A DNA stretch of 51,016 nt from Hyphomicrobiales bacterium (GCA_900466745.1 UBNE01000006.1:1-51016); one strand, 5' to 3'; counted from the stretch's first letter, positions 8,931-20,368 are shown. Made by a program: numbers and translations. The notes: a model not told the origin generated them from the sequence alone.

Positions 8931-10325
8931 TCAGAACGCCGCGACGCTGCGCAGGCCGAGCACGGCGGCGTTGGGGATCTTGCGCCAGGGCTTGTCGGGA
9001 TCGGGCTCGCCGCCGCCGGGACGGACGATCCACTGCGCGAAAGGCTGAAGCTTGAGCCAGGGCGCGACCTGCGCCTGATAGGAGGCCTCGACCACCAGCT
9101 CCGAGGACCGTAGCGGCCGGGCCTCCCCGGCGAAGGTCGTCATGTCGCGGTCGAGCCGGCGCAGGCTGGAGCTGACCCTGGCATAGGCGACGGCGAGGCC
9201 GACGACGTCGTTCTTCCGGCCGGGCAGCAGCCCGGTATAGGTGAGGCCGGCATCGGCGTAGAAATCGACATGGCTCCGGTTCTTCTCCGGCGCCAGCACC
9301 AGCCGGGCGAAGCCGGCGAGGCTGCGCCCCGTCGTCTCGGCGTCGGCGGACTTCCACAGCACCTGATCGACGACGCCGTAGAAGGCGAGGTTGCCGCGGT
9401 GGCGCCGCGGATCCGGATCGGCGTCCGGATCGGCCAGCGGGAGGCCGTTCGCCGCGAACCGCAGATCGTCGAACCGCCGCGAATTGTACCAGCCGCCGAG
9501 CTTGTAGGTGCCGGTCACCCCGCCGCCGAAATCATGCGTATAGGCCGCCTCGGCGATGGCGAAGGCACCCTGGTTCAGCGGAAAGGCGAGCCCGTGCCGG
9601 TTCCTGTCGTTTCGCCCGAGCGGATTGCCGCTATAGACGCCGGCCTGCAAGGTCCAGGCCTCGCCCGGCTTGAACGCGACGCGCACCCCGGGAGCCGGCA
9701 CCGGATAGGCCGGGCCGCCGCCCGGCAGCACGATGCCGTGCAGGGCGGGCCAGCCGAAGGCCGAGTTCACGAAGAGCCCCGCCGTCTCGCTGGTGGCGAA
9801 TTCGCTGTCGGCGAGGAGCTGGCCGATCCTGATCGAGAGCTTGCCGTCGAGCAGCGTCTGCGTGAAGGAGGCTTCCGCCAGCCGTCCGGCCGGATCCGCC
9901 TCGATGTTCGATATCGGCATCAGATTGCCGAGGAACTTGCCGGACAGGCCATGACCGCCGATCAGGAAGGCGCCGGCATGGAAGGCGCCGCCCTTCCAGC
10001 CCGCGATCTTTTCGAGATCGAGGTCCAGGCCGAACTGCAGCAGGCCTGAAAATCCGCGGCCTCTTTGCAGGCCGCCGGCCGGGTTCGCCGAGATGTCGCC
10101 GGTCGCGGTCAGCCCGAAGCTCAGGCCGGCGTCCTCCAGGCGCGTGCGCGCGCCGCCCCAATCGCCCGTGAGACGCTCGCGCTCGAGCAGCCTCGCCTCG
10201 GTTCCCGCGGGGACCGGCAGGCCGGGCGGGTCCGCCGCCCGCACGGGCAGCGAGGCCAGCGCCAGGCAGGAGAAAGCGCATGCGGCGGGCAAATGCGCTC
10301 GGCGTCGGAGGACAGGGCGGCTCAT
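8931..10325 (-). CDS. OprB-family (carbohydrate-selective type) outer-membrane porin
   Basis: 464 aa from the ATG at 10325 (GGAG upstream). The frame is open to 10397 but that reaches into the promoter. It has an Arg-rich signal peptide ending near VRA-ADPPG, then the OprB start LTGDWGGARTRLEDAGLSF. Alternating beta-strand pattern continues to a terminal VLGLRSVAAF ending in Phe, as expected for BAM insertion. OprB porins are named for sugar uptake, but a Bradyrhizobium outer-membrane channel, MnoP, carries manganese. This gene sits between sitABCD and irr with shared promoter elements, so a metal role is plausible but inferred. Confidence 0.87.
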   Translation of the reverse strand: MSRPVLRRRAHLPAACAFSCLALASLPVRAADPPGLPVPAGTEARLLERERLTGDWGGARTRLEDAGLSFGLTATGDISANPAGGLQRGRGFSGLLQFGLDLDLEKIAGWKGGAFHAGAFLIGGHGLSGKFLGNLMPISNIEADPAGRLAEASFTQTLLDGKLSIRIGQLLADSEFATSETAGLFVNSAFGWPALHGIVLPGGGPAYPVPAPGVRVAFKPGEAWTLQAGVYSGNPLGRNDRNRHGLAFPLNQGAFAIAEAAYTHDFGGGVTGTYKLGGWYNSRRFDDLRFAANGLPLADPDADPDPRRHRGNLAFYGVVDQVLWKSADAETTGRSLAGFARLVLAPEKNRSHVDFYADAGLTYTGLLPGRKNDVVGLAVAYARVSSSLRRLDRDMTTFAGEARPLRSSELVVEASYQAQVAPWLKLQPFAQWIVRPGGGEPDPDKPWRKIPNAAVLGLRSVAAF

Positions 10326-10391
10326 CGGGATCTCCGGCAAAGGCTGCGAAAGCTCCGCGGACGGAAGGCGGAGCGCCGTGCATCTATATAA

Positions 10392-10461
10392 TTGCAACTG
10401 ATTTGCAAATGCAATTGACGACCATGGAGGGCGCCGCTATGCAATTGAGGCTCAATTGCAA
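10392..10461. promoter_or_regulatory. Divergent porin/irr promoter with TTGCAA elements
   Basis: TTGCAA-N5-TTGCAA spans 10392-10408, extended to AAAT at 10410. It matches the sitA-proximal element at 15 of 19 positions with identical spacing. Related pieces follow: TGCAATTG (10410-10417), GCAATTG (10441-10447) and TTGCAA (10456-10461). The AT-rich stretch TATATAAT just before (10385-10392) could supply a promoter -10. The site could serve both the porin and irr, allowing autoregulation. Confidence 0.55.
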
Positions 10462-10545
10462 GGAAGGGCGGCGAGAGCCGCCGGCGACGGCGGCGTCTCG
10501 CGCCCCGCGCTGCCGCCTTGCCTCGTCCATCCGGAAGGACCGTCG

Positions 10546-11022
10546 ATGCTGTTCGTGCCGCCTGAAACGAGAAGCCGCCTCGAAGCCGAGCGCAACAGGG
10601 CCCGGATGTCGCCTGCCGGGGCCTGCGCGATCCTGAAGCAGGCGGGCCTGCGTCCGACCCGCCAGCGGATCGCGCTCGGAACGCTTCTGTTCGGCGAGGG
10701 ACACCGCCATCTGACGGCGGACGACCTTCATCTCGAGGCCATCGACGAAGGCATCTCGCTCTCGCTGGCGACCGTCTACAACACGCTGTCGCAATTCGAC
10801 GAGGCCGGCCTGATCCGGAGGGTCAGCGTCAGTGGCGGCAAGGCCTATTACGACACCGACACCGGCGACCATCACCATTTCTACATCGAGGCCGAGGACC
10901 GGATCATCGACATCGAGCCGGGGCGGATCAGCGTCGGCGGGCTGCCCGCCCCGCCCGCCGGCTACGAGATCACCAAGGTCGACGTCGTCGTCCGCCTCCG
11001 CCGCATCGGGACCGGTCCGTGA
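10546..11022 (+). CDS. irr: Fur-family iron response regulator Irr
   Basis: 158 aa from the ATG at 10546 with GGAAGGA eight bases upstream; a longer in-frame start at 10456 lies inside the promoter elements. The winged helix is at about 30-95 (GLRPTRQRIALG, SLSLATVYNTLSQFDEAGLI). The Irr hallmark, three consecutive His, is at 109-111 (DTGDHHHFYIE). The C-terminus VDVVVRLRRI is also typical. The N-terminal Cys-Pro heme motif of Bradyrhizobium Irr is absent; Cys27 is followed by Ala. Irr represses or activates iron and heme genes under iron limitation and is inactivated through heme. Mur is the nearest alternative, but HHH favours Irr. Confidence 0.88.
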   Translation: MLFVPPETRSRLEAERNRARMSPAGACAILKQAGLRPTRQRIALGTLLFGEGHRHLTADDLHLEAIDEGISLSLATVYNTLSQFDEAGLIRRVSVSGGKAYYDTDTGDHHHFYIEAEDRIIDIEPGRISVGGLPAPPAGYEITKVDVVVRLRRIGTGP

Positions 11023-11202
11023 CCTGCCGCCTTCACAGGCGCCCGCGGCCGCTCCCTGCCGAAGCCCGCGACGCCGGCGCCTGACGCGCGCAGCACGCGA
11101 CGGCCGGCCCCTCGCCGCCAGACCGGGATCGCGGACCGCCCTTGCGGATGGGGGCGGGTCGATCCGCCTCGTCCCTCATCCGACCGCGAATGGAGTCAGA
11201 CC

Positions 11203-11742
11203 ATGCTCACCATCGGCTGCAAAATCCCCGCCTTCGACCTGCCCGCCGTCGTCTCGACCGACCCGGCCACGGCCTTCACCCGGATCACACGGGAGAGCGC
11301 CCCGGGACAATGGAAGGTGATCTTCTTCTGGCCGAAGGATTTCACCTTCGTCTGCCCGACCGAGATCGCCGCCTTCGGCGAGCTCGCCGGCGCATTCGCA
11401 GAGCGCGACGCCGTCATCTACGGCGTCTCCACCGACAGCGAATACGTCCATCTCGCCTGGCGCCGGAGCCACCCCGACCTCGAGACCCTGCCGTTCCCGA
11501 TGCTGGCGGACATCAAGCGCGAGCTCAGCGCCGCGCTCGGCGTGCTCCACCCGGACGAGGGCGTCGCATTGCGCGCGACCTTCATCGTCGACCCGGCAGG
11601 CTTCATCCGCTTCGTCTCGGTCAACGATCTCTCGGTCGGGCGCAACCCGCAGGAGGTGCTGCGCGTGCTGGACGCGCTGCGGACCGAGGCGCTCTGCCCC
11701 TGCAACTGGCAGAAGGGCGAAGACGTCCTGCAGGCGGCATGA
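11203..11742 (+). CDS. 2-Cys peroxiredoxin (AhpC/TSA family)
   Basis: 179 aa. The peroxidatic Cys51 is in DFTFVCPTE, with the supporting Thr/Arg loop and WPKDF before it. The C-terminal resolving Cys is in LCPCNWQKG (Cys165, with a second Cys167 two residues on). It reduces hydrogen and organic peroxides in the cytosol. It lies 180 bp after irr on the same strand, linking iron sensing with peroxide defence. No ahpD or ahpF is adjacent, so its reductant is unknown. The 180-bp gap shows no gene. Confidence 0.92.
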   Translation: MLTIGCKIPAFDLPAVVSTDPATAFTRITRESAPGQWKVIFFWPKDFTFVCPTEIAAFGELAGAFAERDAVIYGVSTDSEYVHLAWRRSHPDLETLPFPMLADIKRELSAALGVLHPDEGVALRATFIVDPAGFIRFVSVNDLSVGRNPQEVLRVLDALRTEALCPCNWQKGEDVLQAA

Positions 11743-11782
11743 GCAAGAGCCCGGCGGGCGCCCCCTCTCCCGGACGGGGCCG

Positions 11783-12232
11783 TCAGCCCGCCTCGTGCAG
11801 CGCGGCGTGGATCTCCCGGCGGCCGTCGGCCCGGCGGATCCGGTCGCGGACATCCTGCGCGCGCAGGCGGCGGGCGATGCAGGCGAGCGCGTCGAGAGAG
11901 GCCCGCCCGCCCCCGCCGGGCGTCAGCAGCAGGCAGACGATATCGACCGGCTCGCCGTCGATCGCATCGAAGGCGACGGGCCGGTCGAGCCGGGCGAGCA
12001 GGCCGAAAGGCCGCTTCAGCCCGGCGATCGGCGCATGCGGGATCGCCACGCGGTCTCCGACGCCGGTCGAGCCGAGGGCCTCGCGCCGGCATAGCGCCGC
12101 GCAGACCGCCTCCGCGTCGAGGCCGAGCCTGCCCGCCGCCTCCCCGGACAGCGCCTGGAGAAGAGCCGCCTTCGACGGCGCCGCCAGATGCGGGATGACG
12201 TGCTCGGGGCGAATGAGGTCTGTGGCCTGCAT
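11783..12232 (-). CDS. PTS EIIA(Ntr)-like protein (PtsN paralogue) in the kdp operon
   Basis: 149 aa, one PTS EIIA type-2 domain. The phosphorylatable His66 is in GVGDRVAIPHAPIAGLKRP, the PtsN consensus. Residues LLTPGGGGRASLDALACIARRL match the second half of the fold. It is the last gene of the kdp cluster, 55 bp after kdpE. In E. coli, unphosphorylated PtsN binds and stimulates the sensor kinase KdpD. A copy placed in the kdp operon suggests a dedicated partner for KdpD here, which is inference. The main ptsN, normally near rpoN, is not in this window. Confidence 0.85.
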   Translation of the reverse strand: MQATDLIRPEHVIPHLAAPSKAALLQALSGEAAGRLGLDAEAVCAALCRREALGSTGVGDRVAIPHAPIAGLKRPFGLLARLDRPVAFDAIDGEPVDIVCLLLTPGGGGRASLDALACIARRLRAQDVRDRIRRADGRREIHAALHEAG

Positions 12233-12287
12233 GGCTGCTCGTCCGGACAGGAGGCGGTGCGCCCCGGGAGAAGGGACGCCGGCGGGA

Positions 12288-12976
<689 letters not shown>

Positions 12977-12980
<4 letters not shown>

Positions 12981-15685
12981 GCCAGCGGCTCCCGTTCCTC
13001 CGGCCGGGCCTCGACGGGCATCCGGATGGTGAAGATCGCGCCCGGCCGGTCCCGGCGGTTCCCCGCCCGGATCGTACCGCCCATCGCCTCGACGAAGCCG
13101 CGGCAGATGGCGAGGCCGAGCCCGGTGCCGACGCGGACCCGATCGCTTTTCCTGACCCGGTAGAAGCTGTCGAAGATCCGCTCCAGATCGGCCTCGGGCA
13201 GGCCCGGCCCCTCATCCGCGACCTCGACGACGATCGCGCCGGCGTCCTGCCGGGCCCGGATCGCGATCGCGGTTTCCGCCGGCGCGTATTTGGCGGCGTT
13301 GTCGATCAGGTTGAACAGCACCTGCTCGAACAGGACCGGATCGAGGCTGAGCATCGGCAGGTCGGCGGGAAGCGCGGTCTCGACGCGATGGCCGGCCGTG
13401 ATCTTGGCGGCGCGGCGGAGCGCGCTGCCGACCACCTCGGCCAGATCCACCAGCGCCGCATTGGGCTCCATCGCCCCCGATTCGATCCTGGTCATGTCGA
13501 GCAGATTGGCGATGAAGCGGTTGAGCCGCTCGGATTCGTCGACCAGGGTGGTGAGCAGCGCGGCGCGGTCCTCCTCCCGCAGCACGCTGCGATAGTCGCG
13601 CAAGGTATCCGCCGCCCCCATGATCGAGGCCAGCGGCGTCTTGAGGTCGTGCGAGATCGAGGTCAACAGCGCGGAGCGTAAGCGGTCGGCCTCGGCCGCG
13701 CGCTTCGCCCGGTCGACATCGTCGACGAGCTGGATGCGCTCGACCGCGACGGCGGCCTGGTCGGCGAGCGCGTCGAACAGGCGCTGCTGCTCGAGGGTCA
13801 GGAGCGGGCCCTGCCGGTCGTCGTCGAGGCCGATCACGCCGATCGCCGTCCGCCCGGTGCGCAGGGGCAGGTAGAGCCGCCTGGCGCCGGGCAGCGTGTC
13901 CGCCCCGCGCCCGGCCGGGCGATCATGCTCCCAGGCCCAGCGCGCGGCGGCGATGTCGGCGTCGACCAGCGTGTCGTCGGGAGGATATCCGGCCCGGACC
14001 GCAAGCGAGCCCTCCCCCGGCATCAGGATGACGACGCGGACCCTGAGCATCGAGGCGATCTGGAAGGCGGTCGCCCAGAGCACGTCGTCGAGCGTGCCGG
14101 TCCCGGCGAGCTTCTTGGAGAAGAGATAGAGGTCTTCCGTCGTCCGGGCGCGCTGGCGGGCGGCATTGGCCTGGCGCTGGACGCGCGCGGTCAGGTTCGA
14201 GGCGATCAGGGCGACGAGCAGGAAGAAGCCGAGCGCGACGACGTTCTCGGGGTCGCTGATCGTCAGGGTGTAGAAGGGCGCGATGAAGAAGAAATTTAGC
14301 GCGAGCGCGCTCAGCAGCGAGGCGAAGAGGGCCGGCCACAGCCCCGCCGTCACGGCCGAGGCGAGCACTGCGGTCAGGAAGACCAGCGCGATGTTGCGCA
14401 GGTCCATGATCTGGCTGAGCAGTTCGGCCGCGCCGAGCGCGGCGGCGACATAGGCGATCGCCGCGAGATAGGGCCTGGGCGAGAAGCCGGGCTTGCCGGC
14501 GGCCGGAACGGCGCCGGCCTCGTCCGCCTGCTGGTCCGGCAATGCGACGACATGGATGCCGATATCGCCGGCGCGGTTGATCAGTTCATGCGAGACGGAA
14601 GGCCCCAGCCACTCGCGCCAGCGCGGCTTGGCCGGCTTGCCGACGATGATCTGGGTGACGTTGCCGGCGGCCGCATGCCGGAGGATTTCTCCCGCGACAT
14701 CCTGCCCCGGCAAGGTGACGGCCTCGCCTCCGAGCTGCGCCGCCAGCCGGAGCGCATTGGCGATGCGCGTCTTCGCCGCTTCCGACAAGGCCGCGGCCTG
14801 CGGCGTCTCGACATGGAGCGCGCTCCAGGGAGCGCGCAGGCGATCGGCCTGGCGCTTGGCATGGCGGATCAGCGCGGGCGCCCCGGCGCTTTCGTCGATG
14901 CAGACCAGGATGCGTTCCCCCGCGGCCCAGGGGCCCGAGATCGCGTGTTCCTGCATATGGCTGAGCAATTGCTCGTCGACCCGCTGCGCGGTGCGGCGCA
15001 GCGCCAGCTCGCGCAGGGCCGTCAGGTTGCCCGGCGCGAAATAGTTGGCGATGGCGCGCCGGGCGGTGTTGCCAAGATAGACCTTGCCCTCCTCCAGCCG
15101 CTTGATCAGATCGGCCGGGGTGAGGTCGATGACCTCGATGTCGTCGGCGCGGTCGACGATCGAATCCGGCACGGTCTCGCGCACGCGGATGCGGGTGATC
15201 TGCGCGACGACGTCGTTCAGGCTCTCGACATGCTGGATGTTGAGCGTGGTGTAGACGTCGATGCCCTGCGACAGCAGTTCCTCGACGTCGAGATAGCGCT
15301 TCGGATGCCGGCTGCCGGGAACATTGGTATGGGCGAGCTCGTCGACCAGCACGAGCGCGGGACGGCGCGCGAGGATGGCGTCGAGGTCCATCTCGTCGAG
15401 CGTGCGGCCCCTGTAGTCGATGCTGCGGCGCGGAACGATCTCGAAGCCGTCGACCAGCGCCTGCGTCTCCTTGCGGCCATGGGTCTCGACGACGCCGATC
15501 ACGACATCGACGCCCTCGGCCTTGCGGGCCCTGGCGGCGGTCAGCATCTCGTAGGTCTTGCCGACGCCCGGCGCCGCGCCGAGGAAGATCTTCAGGCGCC
15601 CGCGCCCCTCGCGCCGGGCGCTTTCGAGCAGCGCCTCGGGCGAGGGCCTCGCCCTGGTCTCGCGATGGTTCTCGGCGGGTGGCAT
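12977..15685 (-). CDS. kdpD: KdpD osmosensitive potassium-channel histidine kinase
   Basis: 902 aa from the ATG at 15685. The frame is open far upstream but that is the antisense of kdpC/kdpB. The N-terminal KdpD domain has Walker [10 protein letters not shown] (about 36-44). A Usp-like domain follows ([20 protein letters not shown]), then four membrane segments around 420-500 (DUF4118), a GAF region, and the kinase core with His679 in SISHDLKTP and N/G boxes ([26 protein letters not shown]). Length is close to E. coli KdpD (894 aa). No clear Shine-Dalgarno is seen. All kinase residues are intact. Confidence 0.95.
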
Positions 15686-15735
15686 GGCGGGTTCACGAGG
15701 CCGCGGCGGGGCAGAAAGCCGCTGCCGCCTTTGTG

Positions 15736-16341
15736 TCAGCGTCGCGCCGCGCCGTCGAGAGCGAGGTTGAGCGCCAGCACGTTGACCACCGGCTCGCCCA
15801 GGATTCCGAGCGTGCGCGGCTCGACATGGGCGTCGACCAGAGCCTTGACCGTCGCCGGGTCGGCGCCCCGCGCCGCGGCGACGCGCGCGACCTGGAAATA
15901 GGCGGCTTCCGGCGAGATATGCGGGTCGAGCCCGCTGCCGGAGGCCGTCACCAGGTCCATCGGCACCGGCGCGCCGGGATTCCCGGCCTGCAGCGCCTCG
16001 GCTTCGGCCCTGATGCGGTCGATCAGCTTCCGGTTGGTCGGGGCGAGATTGGAGCCGCCGGAGCTCGCGGCATTGTAGGGCGCCTCGACGGTCTTCGTCG
16101 CGTCGCTCGGGTCGGCGCCGGTGGTCGCCGAGGGCCGGCCGTGGAAATAGCGCTCGCCGGCGAAGTTCTGGCCGACCAGGCTGGAGCCGACGACCTTGCC
16201 GTCCCTTTCGACCAGGCTGCCATTGGCCTGGCGCGGGAAGACGGCCTGGGCGATCCCGGTCATCGCCAGCGGATAGGCGAGCCCGGTGAGAGCCGAGAGG
16301 GCGACGATCATCACCAAGGCGGGGCGGATCTGCTTGAGCAT
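15736..16341 (-). CDS. kdpC: KdpC potassium-transporting ATPase subunit
   Basis: 201 aa. A single N-terminal membrane anchor ([20 protein letters not shown]) precedes a periplasmic domain. It has the family motifs [28 protein letters not shown], and [14 protein letters not shown]. KdpC assembles with KdpA and KdpB and is needed for high-affinity K+ pumping. It lies 12 bp after kdpB. Confidence 0.96.
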   Translation of the reverse strand: MLKQIRPALVMIVALSALTGLAYPLAMTGIAQAVFPRQANGSLVERDGKVVGSSLVGQNFAGERYFHGRPSATTGADPSDATKTVEAPYNAASSGGSNLAPTNRKLIDRIRAEAEALQAGNPGAPVPMDLVTASGSGLDPHISPEAAYFQVARVAAARGADPATVKALVDAHVEPRTLGILGEPVVNVLALNLALDGAARR

Positions 16342-16353
16342 GGTTGCGGCTCC

Positions 16354-18417
16354 CTAGACGAGGTGCAGCGCGGTCACGGCCATGTCGATGGCCTTGATGC
16401 CGATGAAGGGGACGGCGAGGCCGCCGAGCCCGTAGACGGCGAGGTTGCGCCGCAGCAGCGCGCCCGCCCCCACGGCCCGGTACTTCACGCCCCTCAGCGC
16501 CAGCGGGATCAGCGCGACGATGATCAGCGCGTTGAAGATGATGGCCGAGAGGATGGCGCTCTGCGGCGTGGCGAGGCCCATGATGTTGAGCGCGCCGAGC
16601 TGCGGGTAGAAGGCCAGGAACATCGCGGGGATGATCGCGAAATACTTGGCGACGTCGTTGGCGATCGAGAAGGTGGTCAGCGCGCCGCGGGTCATCAGGA
16701 GCTGCTTGCCGATCTCGACGATCTCGATGAGCTTGGTCGGGTCCGAGTCGAGATCGACCATGTTGCCGGCCTCGCGCGCCGCGACCGTGCCGGTGTTCAT
16801 CGCCACACCGACATCGGCCTGGGCCAGCGCGGGCGCGTCGTTGGTGCCGTCGCCGCACATGGCGACGAGCTTGCCCTTGCCCTGCTCCTCGCGGATCAGG
16901 GTGAGCTTGTTCTCCGGCGTCGCCTGGGCGAGGAAGTCGTCGACGCCGGCCTCGGCCGCGATCGCCGCGGCGGTCATCGGATTGTCGCCGGTGATCATCA
17001 CGGTGCGGATGCCCATGCGGCGCAGTTCCGCGAAGCGCTCGCGCACGCCGCCCTTGACGATGTCCTTGAGGTGGATGACGCCGAGCAGGCGCCCGTCCTT
17101 GGCCACGGCGAGCGGCGTGCCGCCGGCCTTGGCGATCTCGGCGGCGATGGCCTGGACCTCGCGCACCGCCCCGGCGGCAGGGCGCGCGCCAGTGGCGCCG
17201 GCCTCGACATAGGTCAGCACGGCGTCGACGGCGCCCTTGCGGATCTGCGCGCCTTCGAGATCGACGCCGCTCATCCGGCTCTGCGCCGTGAAGGGCACGA
17301 AGCTGGCATGGAGCGCGGCCATGTCGCGGGCGCGGATGCCGTATTTCTCCTTGGCGAGCACGACGATGGAGCGGCCTTCCGGCGTCTCGTCGGCGAGCGA
17401 GGCGATCTGGGCGGCGTCGGCCAGTTCCTGCTCGCTGACGCCGGTCACCGGCTTGAACGCGGTCGCCTGGCGGTTGCCGAGCGTGATCGTGCCGGTCTTG
17501 TCGAGCAGGAGCGTATCGACGTCGCCCGCGGCCTCGACGGCGCGGCCCGACATGGCGAGCACGTTGAAGCGCACGAGGCGGTCCATGCCGGCGATGCCGA
17601 TGGCCGACAGCAAGGCGCCGATCGTGGTCGGGATCAGCGTCACGAACAGCGCGACCAGCACCACCACGGGGATGTACCCTCCGGCATAGGCGGCGAAGCT
17701 CGGGATCGTCGCAGTGGCGAGCACGAAGATCAGCGTCATGCCGGCGAGCAGGATGTTGAGGGCGATCTCGTTCGGCGTCTTCTGGCGCTCGGCGCCCTCG
17801 ACCAGCGCGATCATCCGGTCGATGAAGGTCGAGCCCGCGGCGGCGGTGATGCGCACGCAGATCCAGTCCGAGAGCACCTGCGTGCCGCCGGTGACGGCCG
17901 AGCGGTCGCCGCCGGATTCGCGGATGACCGGGGCGGATTCGCCGGTGATCGCGGCCTCGTTGACCGAGGCGACGCCCTCGATCACCTCGCCGTCGGAGGG
18001 AATGATGTCGCCGGCCTCGACCAGCACGACGTCGCCGACCTTGAGCGCGGTGCCGGGGACGAGCCGGAACTGCGTGCGCTCCTCGCCCGAAAGCAGCTTC
18101 GCCTGCGTTTCCGTGCGGGTCCTGCGCAGCGAATCCGCCTGCGCCTTGCCGCGCCCTTCCGCCACGGCCTCGGCGAAATTGGCGAAGAGCACGGTGAACC
18201 AGAGCCAGAGGACGATCTGGAAGGTGAAGCCGAGATCGGCGCCGCCGGTGGCGAGATCCTTGAGGAAGAGGATGGTCGTCAGCAGCGAGACCACGGCGAC
18301 GACGAACATCACCGGGTTGCGGGCGAGGCTGCGCGGGTCGAGCTTGCGGAAGGCGTCGCCCAGCGCCGGCACGAGGATGCGGGCGTCGATCAGGCTCGCG
18401 GATTTGGACTGGCTCAT
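16354..18417 (-). CDS. kdpB: KdpB P-type ATPase subunit
   Basis: 687 aa, the usual family length. Phosphorylation site DKTGT has its Asp at residue 306, matching Asp307 in E. coli. The actuator TGES motif ([10 protein letters not shown]) and nucleotide-domain and hinge motifs ([28 protein letters not shown]) are intact. It hydrolyses ATP to drive K+ taken up through KdpA. The ATG follows GGAG and lies 33 bp after a 57-codon ORF that separates it from kdpA. Confidence 0.97.
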   Translation of the reverse strand: MSQSKSASLIDARILVPALGDAFRKLDPRSLARNPVMFVVAVVSLLTTILFLKDLATGGADLGFTFQIVLWLWFTVLFANFAEAVAEGRGKAQADSLRRTRTETQAKLLSGEERTQFRLVPGTALKVGDVVLVEAGDIIPSDGEVIEGVASVNEAAITGESAPVIRESGGDRSAVTGGTQVLSDWICVRITAAAGSTFIDRMIALVEGAERQKTPNEIALNILLAGMTLIFVLATATIPSFAAYAGGYIPVVVLVALFVTLIPTTIGALLSAIGIAGMDRLVRFNVLAMSGRAVEAAGDVDTLLLDKTGTITLGNRQATAFKPVTGVSEQELADAAQIASLADETPEGRSIVVLAKEKYGIRARDMAALHASFVPFTAQSRMSGVDLEGAQIRKGAVDAVLTYVEAGATGARPAAGAVREVQAIAAEIAKAGGTPLAVAKDGRLLGVIHLKDIVKGGVRERFAELRRMGIRTVMITGDNPMTAAAIAAEAGVDDFLAQATPENKLTLIREEQGKGKLVAMCGDGTNDAPALAQADVGVAMNTGTVAAREAGNMVDLDSDPTKLIEIVEIGKQLLMTRGALTTFSIANDVAKYFAIIPAMFLAFYPQLGALNIMGLATPQSAILSAIIFNALIIVALIPLALRGVKYRAVGAGALLRRNLAVYGLGGLAVPFIGIKAIDMAVTALHLV

Positions 18418-18450
18418 GAGAGACTCCGGCGGAGTGGTGTCGGGTCCGGC

Positions 18451-18624
18451 TCAGACGGCGGCAAGGAGGCCGGCGAGCGCCCGGACGAGCAGCAGAACGA
18501 GGAACAGCGCGACCGTCAGGCCGAGGATGAGGGTGGCGGGGCGCAGGAGCGCCCTGTCGGTTTCCCGCGCCGGGGCGTCGCGGTGGACGGCCTCGCGGCG
18601 CAATTGGCGCAGGCAGCTCGCCAT
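18451..18624 (-). CDS. 57-aa single-span membrane micro-protein between kdpA and kdpB
   Basis: 57 codons, read directly: [16 protein letters not shown], then a hydrophilic stretch to residue 28, then one long hydrophobic helix ([20 protein letters not shown], about 32-51). A near-perfect Shine-Dalgarno GAGGAGG sits seven bases before the ATG, and the start is 10 bp after the kdpA stop. The basic N-terminus and single span predict a membrane protein with its N-terminus in the cytoplasm. I do not recognise a family. Standard kdpFABC operons have no gene here, so it may be a Kdp accessory or regulatory peptide (inferred from position only). Confidence 0.65.
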   Translation of the reverse strand: MASCLRQLRREAVHRDAPARETDRALLRPATLILGLTVALFLVLLLVRALAGLLAAV

Positions 18625-18634
18625 GGCCGCCTCC

Positions 18635-20338
18635 TCAGAAGCTCTGGCCGGCGAGCATCGCGAGATGCTCGACGATCGGGCCGACGGCCAGCGCCGGGAA
18701 GAAGGTCAGGCCGCCGACGATCAGGATGACCCCGACGAGCAGGCCGACGAAGAGCGGCCCGTCGGTCGGGAAGGTGCCGGCGGAGGCGGGCACGGACTTC
18801 TTCGCGGCGAGCGAGCCGGCGATGGCGAGGGCCGGGACGATGACGAGGAAGCGGCCGATCAGCATCGTGATGCCCAGGGTGAGGTTGTACCAGAGCGTGT
18901 TGCCGGAGAGGCTGGCGAAGGCCGAGCCGTTATTGGCCGCGGCCGAGGTGTAGGCGTAGAGGATCTCCGAGAAGCCGTGCGGGCCGCTGTTGCCGACCGA
19001 GGCCACGGCGCTCGGCAGCACCGCGGCGATGGCGGTGAAGATCAGCATGCCGGCCGGCAGGCAGAGCACGGCGAGCATCGCCATCTTGACCTCCTTGGCC
19101 TCGATCTTCTTGCCGAGATATTCCGGCGTGCGCCCCACCATCAGCCCGGCGACGAAGATCGCCAGCACGACGAAGAGCACGATGCCGTAGAAGCCGGCGC
19201 CGACGCCGCCGACGATGACCTCGCCGAGCTCCATGTTCACCAGCGGGATCAGCCCGCCGAGCGCGGTGAAGCTGCCATGCATGGCGTTGACCGCGCCGCA
19301 GGAGGCCGCCGTGGTGACGACGGCGAAGAGCGCCGAGAGCGGAACGCCGAAGCGGACCTCCTTGCCCTCCAGATTGCCGCCCTGGAGGCCGAGCGCCTGG
19401 ACGAGCGGGTTGCCGGCCGCCTCGGCCCCGTAGCAGACGAGCACGCCCGCGAGGAACAGCACGCCCATGCTGGCGAGAATCGCCCAGCCCTGGCGCTCAT
19501 TGCCGGCCATGCGGCCGAAGACATTGGTCAGCGCCGCCCCGATCGCGAAGATCGAGACCATCTGGATCAGATTGGTGACGGCGTTCGGATTCTCGAGAGG
19601 ATGGGCCGAATTGGCGTTGAAGAAGCCGCCGCCATTGGTGCCCAGCATCTTGATCGCGACCTGCGAGGCGACGGGACCGCGCGCGATCGTCTGCTGCGCG
19701 CCTTCCAGCGTCGTCGCCGTCACCGCGGCATCGAGGGTCTGCGGCATGCCGAGTGCGACATAGGCCAGCGTCAGCACGATGCAGAGCGGCAGCAGCAGGT
19801 AGAGCGTGGCGCGGGTGAGATCGACCCAGAAGCTGCCGACAGTCCGGGCCGAGGCGCGGGCGAAGCCGCGGATCAGCGCGACCGCGACGGCGATGCCGGT
19901 CGCCGCCGAGACGAAGTTCTGCACGGTCAGGCCGAGCATCTGCGAGAGATAGGACATCGTGCTCTCGCCGCCGTAGTTCTGCCAGTTCGTGTTGGTCACG
20001 AAGCTCGCGGCGGTGTTGAAGGCGAGATCGGGCGCCACCGGCGCCATGCCGTCCGGGTTCAGCGGCAGCAGGCCCTGGAAACGCTGCAGCCCGTAGAGCA
20101 GGACGAGGCCGGCGAGGTTGAACAGCAGCAGCCCGGCCGCATAGGCGCTCCAGTGCTGCTCCTCGCGCTGATGCGTGCCGGCCAGGGCATAGAGCCCGCG
20201 CTCGACCGGCGCGAGCAGGGGCGAAAGAAAGGTGCGCTCGCCGTTGAAGACGCGCGTCATATAGCCGCCGAGCGGCCTCGTCAGCGCGACGACGAGCGCG
20301 CAGAAGACGAGGATCTGGATCCAGCCGTTGAGAGTCAT
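18635..20338 (-). CDS. kdpA: KdpA potassium-transporting ATPase channel subunit
   Basis: 567 aa, about ten membrane spans, from the SKT channel superfamily. Selectivity-filter loops are visible, including [47 protein letters not shown] and [23 protein letters not shown] precedes the ATG by about eight bases. It forms the K+ path of the KdpFABC complex in the inner membrane. Confidence 0.97.
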   Translation of the reverse strand: MTLNGWIQILVFCALVVALTRPLGGYMTRVFNGERTFLSPLLAPVERGLYALAGTHQREEQHWSAYAAGLLLFNLAGLVLLYGLQRFQGLLPLNPDGMAPVAPDLAFNTAASFVTNTNWQNYGGESTMSYLSQMLGLTVQNFVSAATGIAVAVALIRGFARASARTVGSFWVDLTRATLYLLLPLCIVLTLAYVALGMPQTLDAAVTATTLEGAQQTIARGPVASQVAIKMLGTNGGGFFNANSAHPLENPNAVTNLIQMVSIFAIGAALTNVFGRMAGNERQGWAILASMGVLFLAGVLVCYGAEAAGNPLVQALGLQGGNLEGKEVRFGVPLSALFAVVTTAASCGAVNAMHGSFTALGGLIPLVNMELGEVIVGGVGAGFYGIVLFVVLAIFVAGLMVGRTPEYLGKKIEAKEVKMAMLAVLCLPAGMLIFTAIAAVLPSAVASVGNSGPHGFSEILYAYTSAAANNGSAFASLSGNTLWYNLTLGITMLIGRFLVIVPALAIAGSLAAKKSVPASAGTFPTDGPLFVGLLVGVILIVGGLTFFPALAVGPIVEHLAMLAGQSF

Positions 20339-20368
20339 GGCAGAAGCTTCCGTTTGCGCCGGGCGCCG

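Noticed and set aside
11743..11782. Terminator between the converging peroxiredoxin and ptsN-like genes
   Set aside because: Only short, imperfect G/C pairings are seen and no T-run.
15686..16858. Apparent N-terminal extension of KdpD by about 390 codons
   Set aside because: It overlaps kdpC and part of kdpB in another frame and is Arg-rich. The ATG at 15685 gives the family length.
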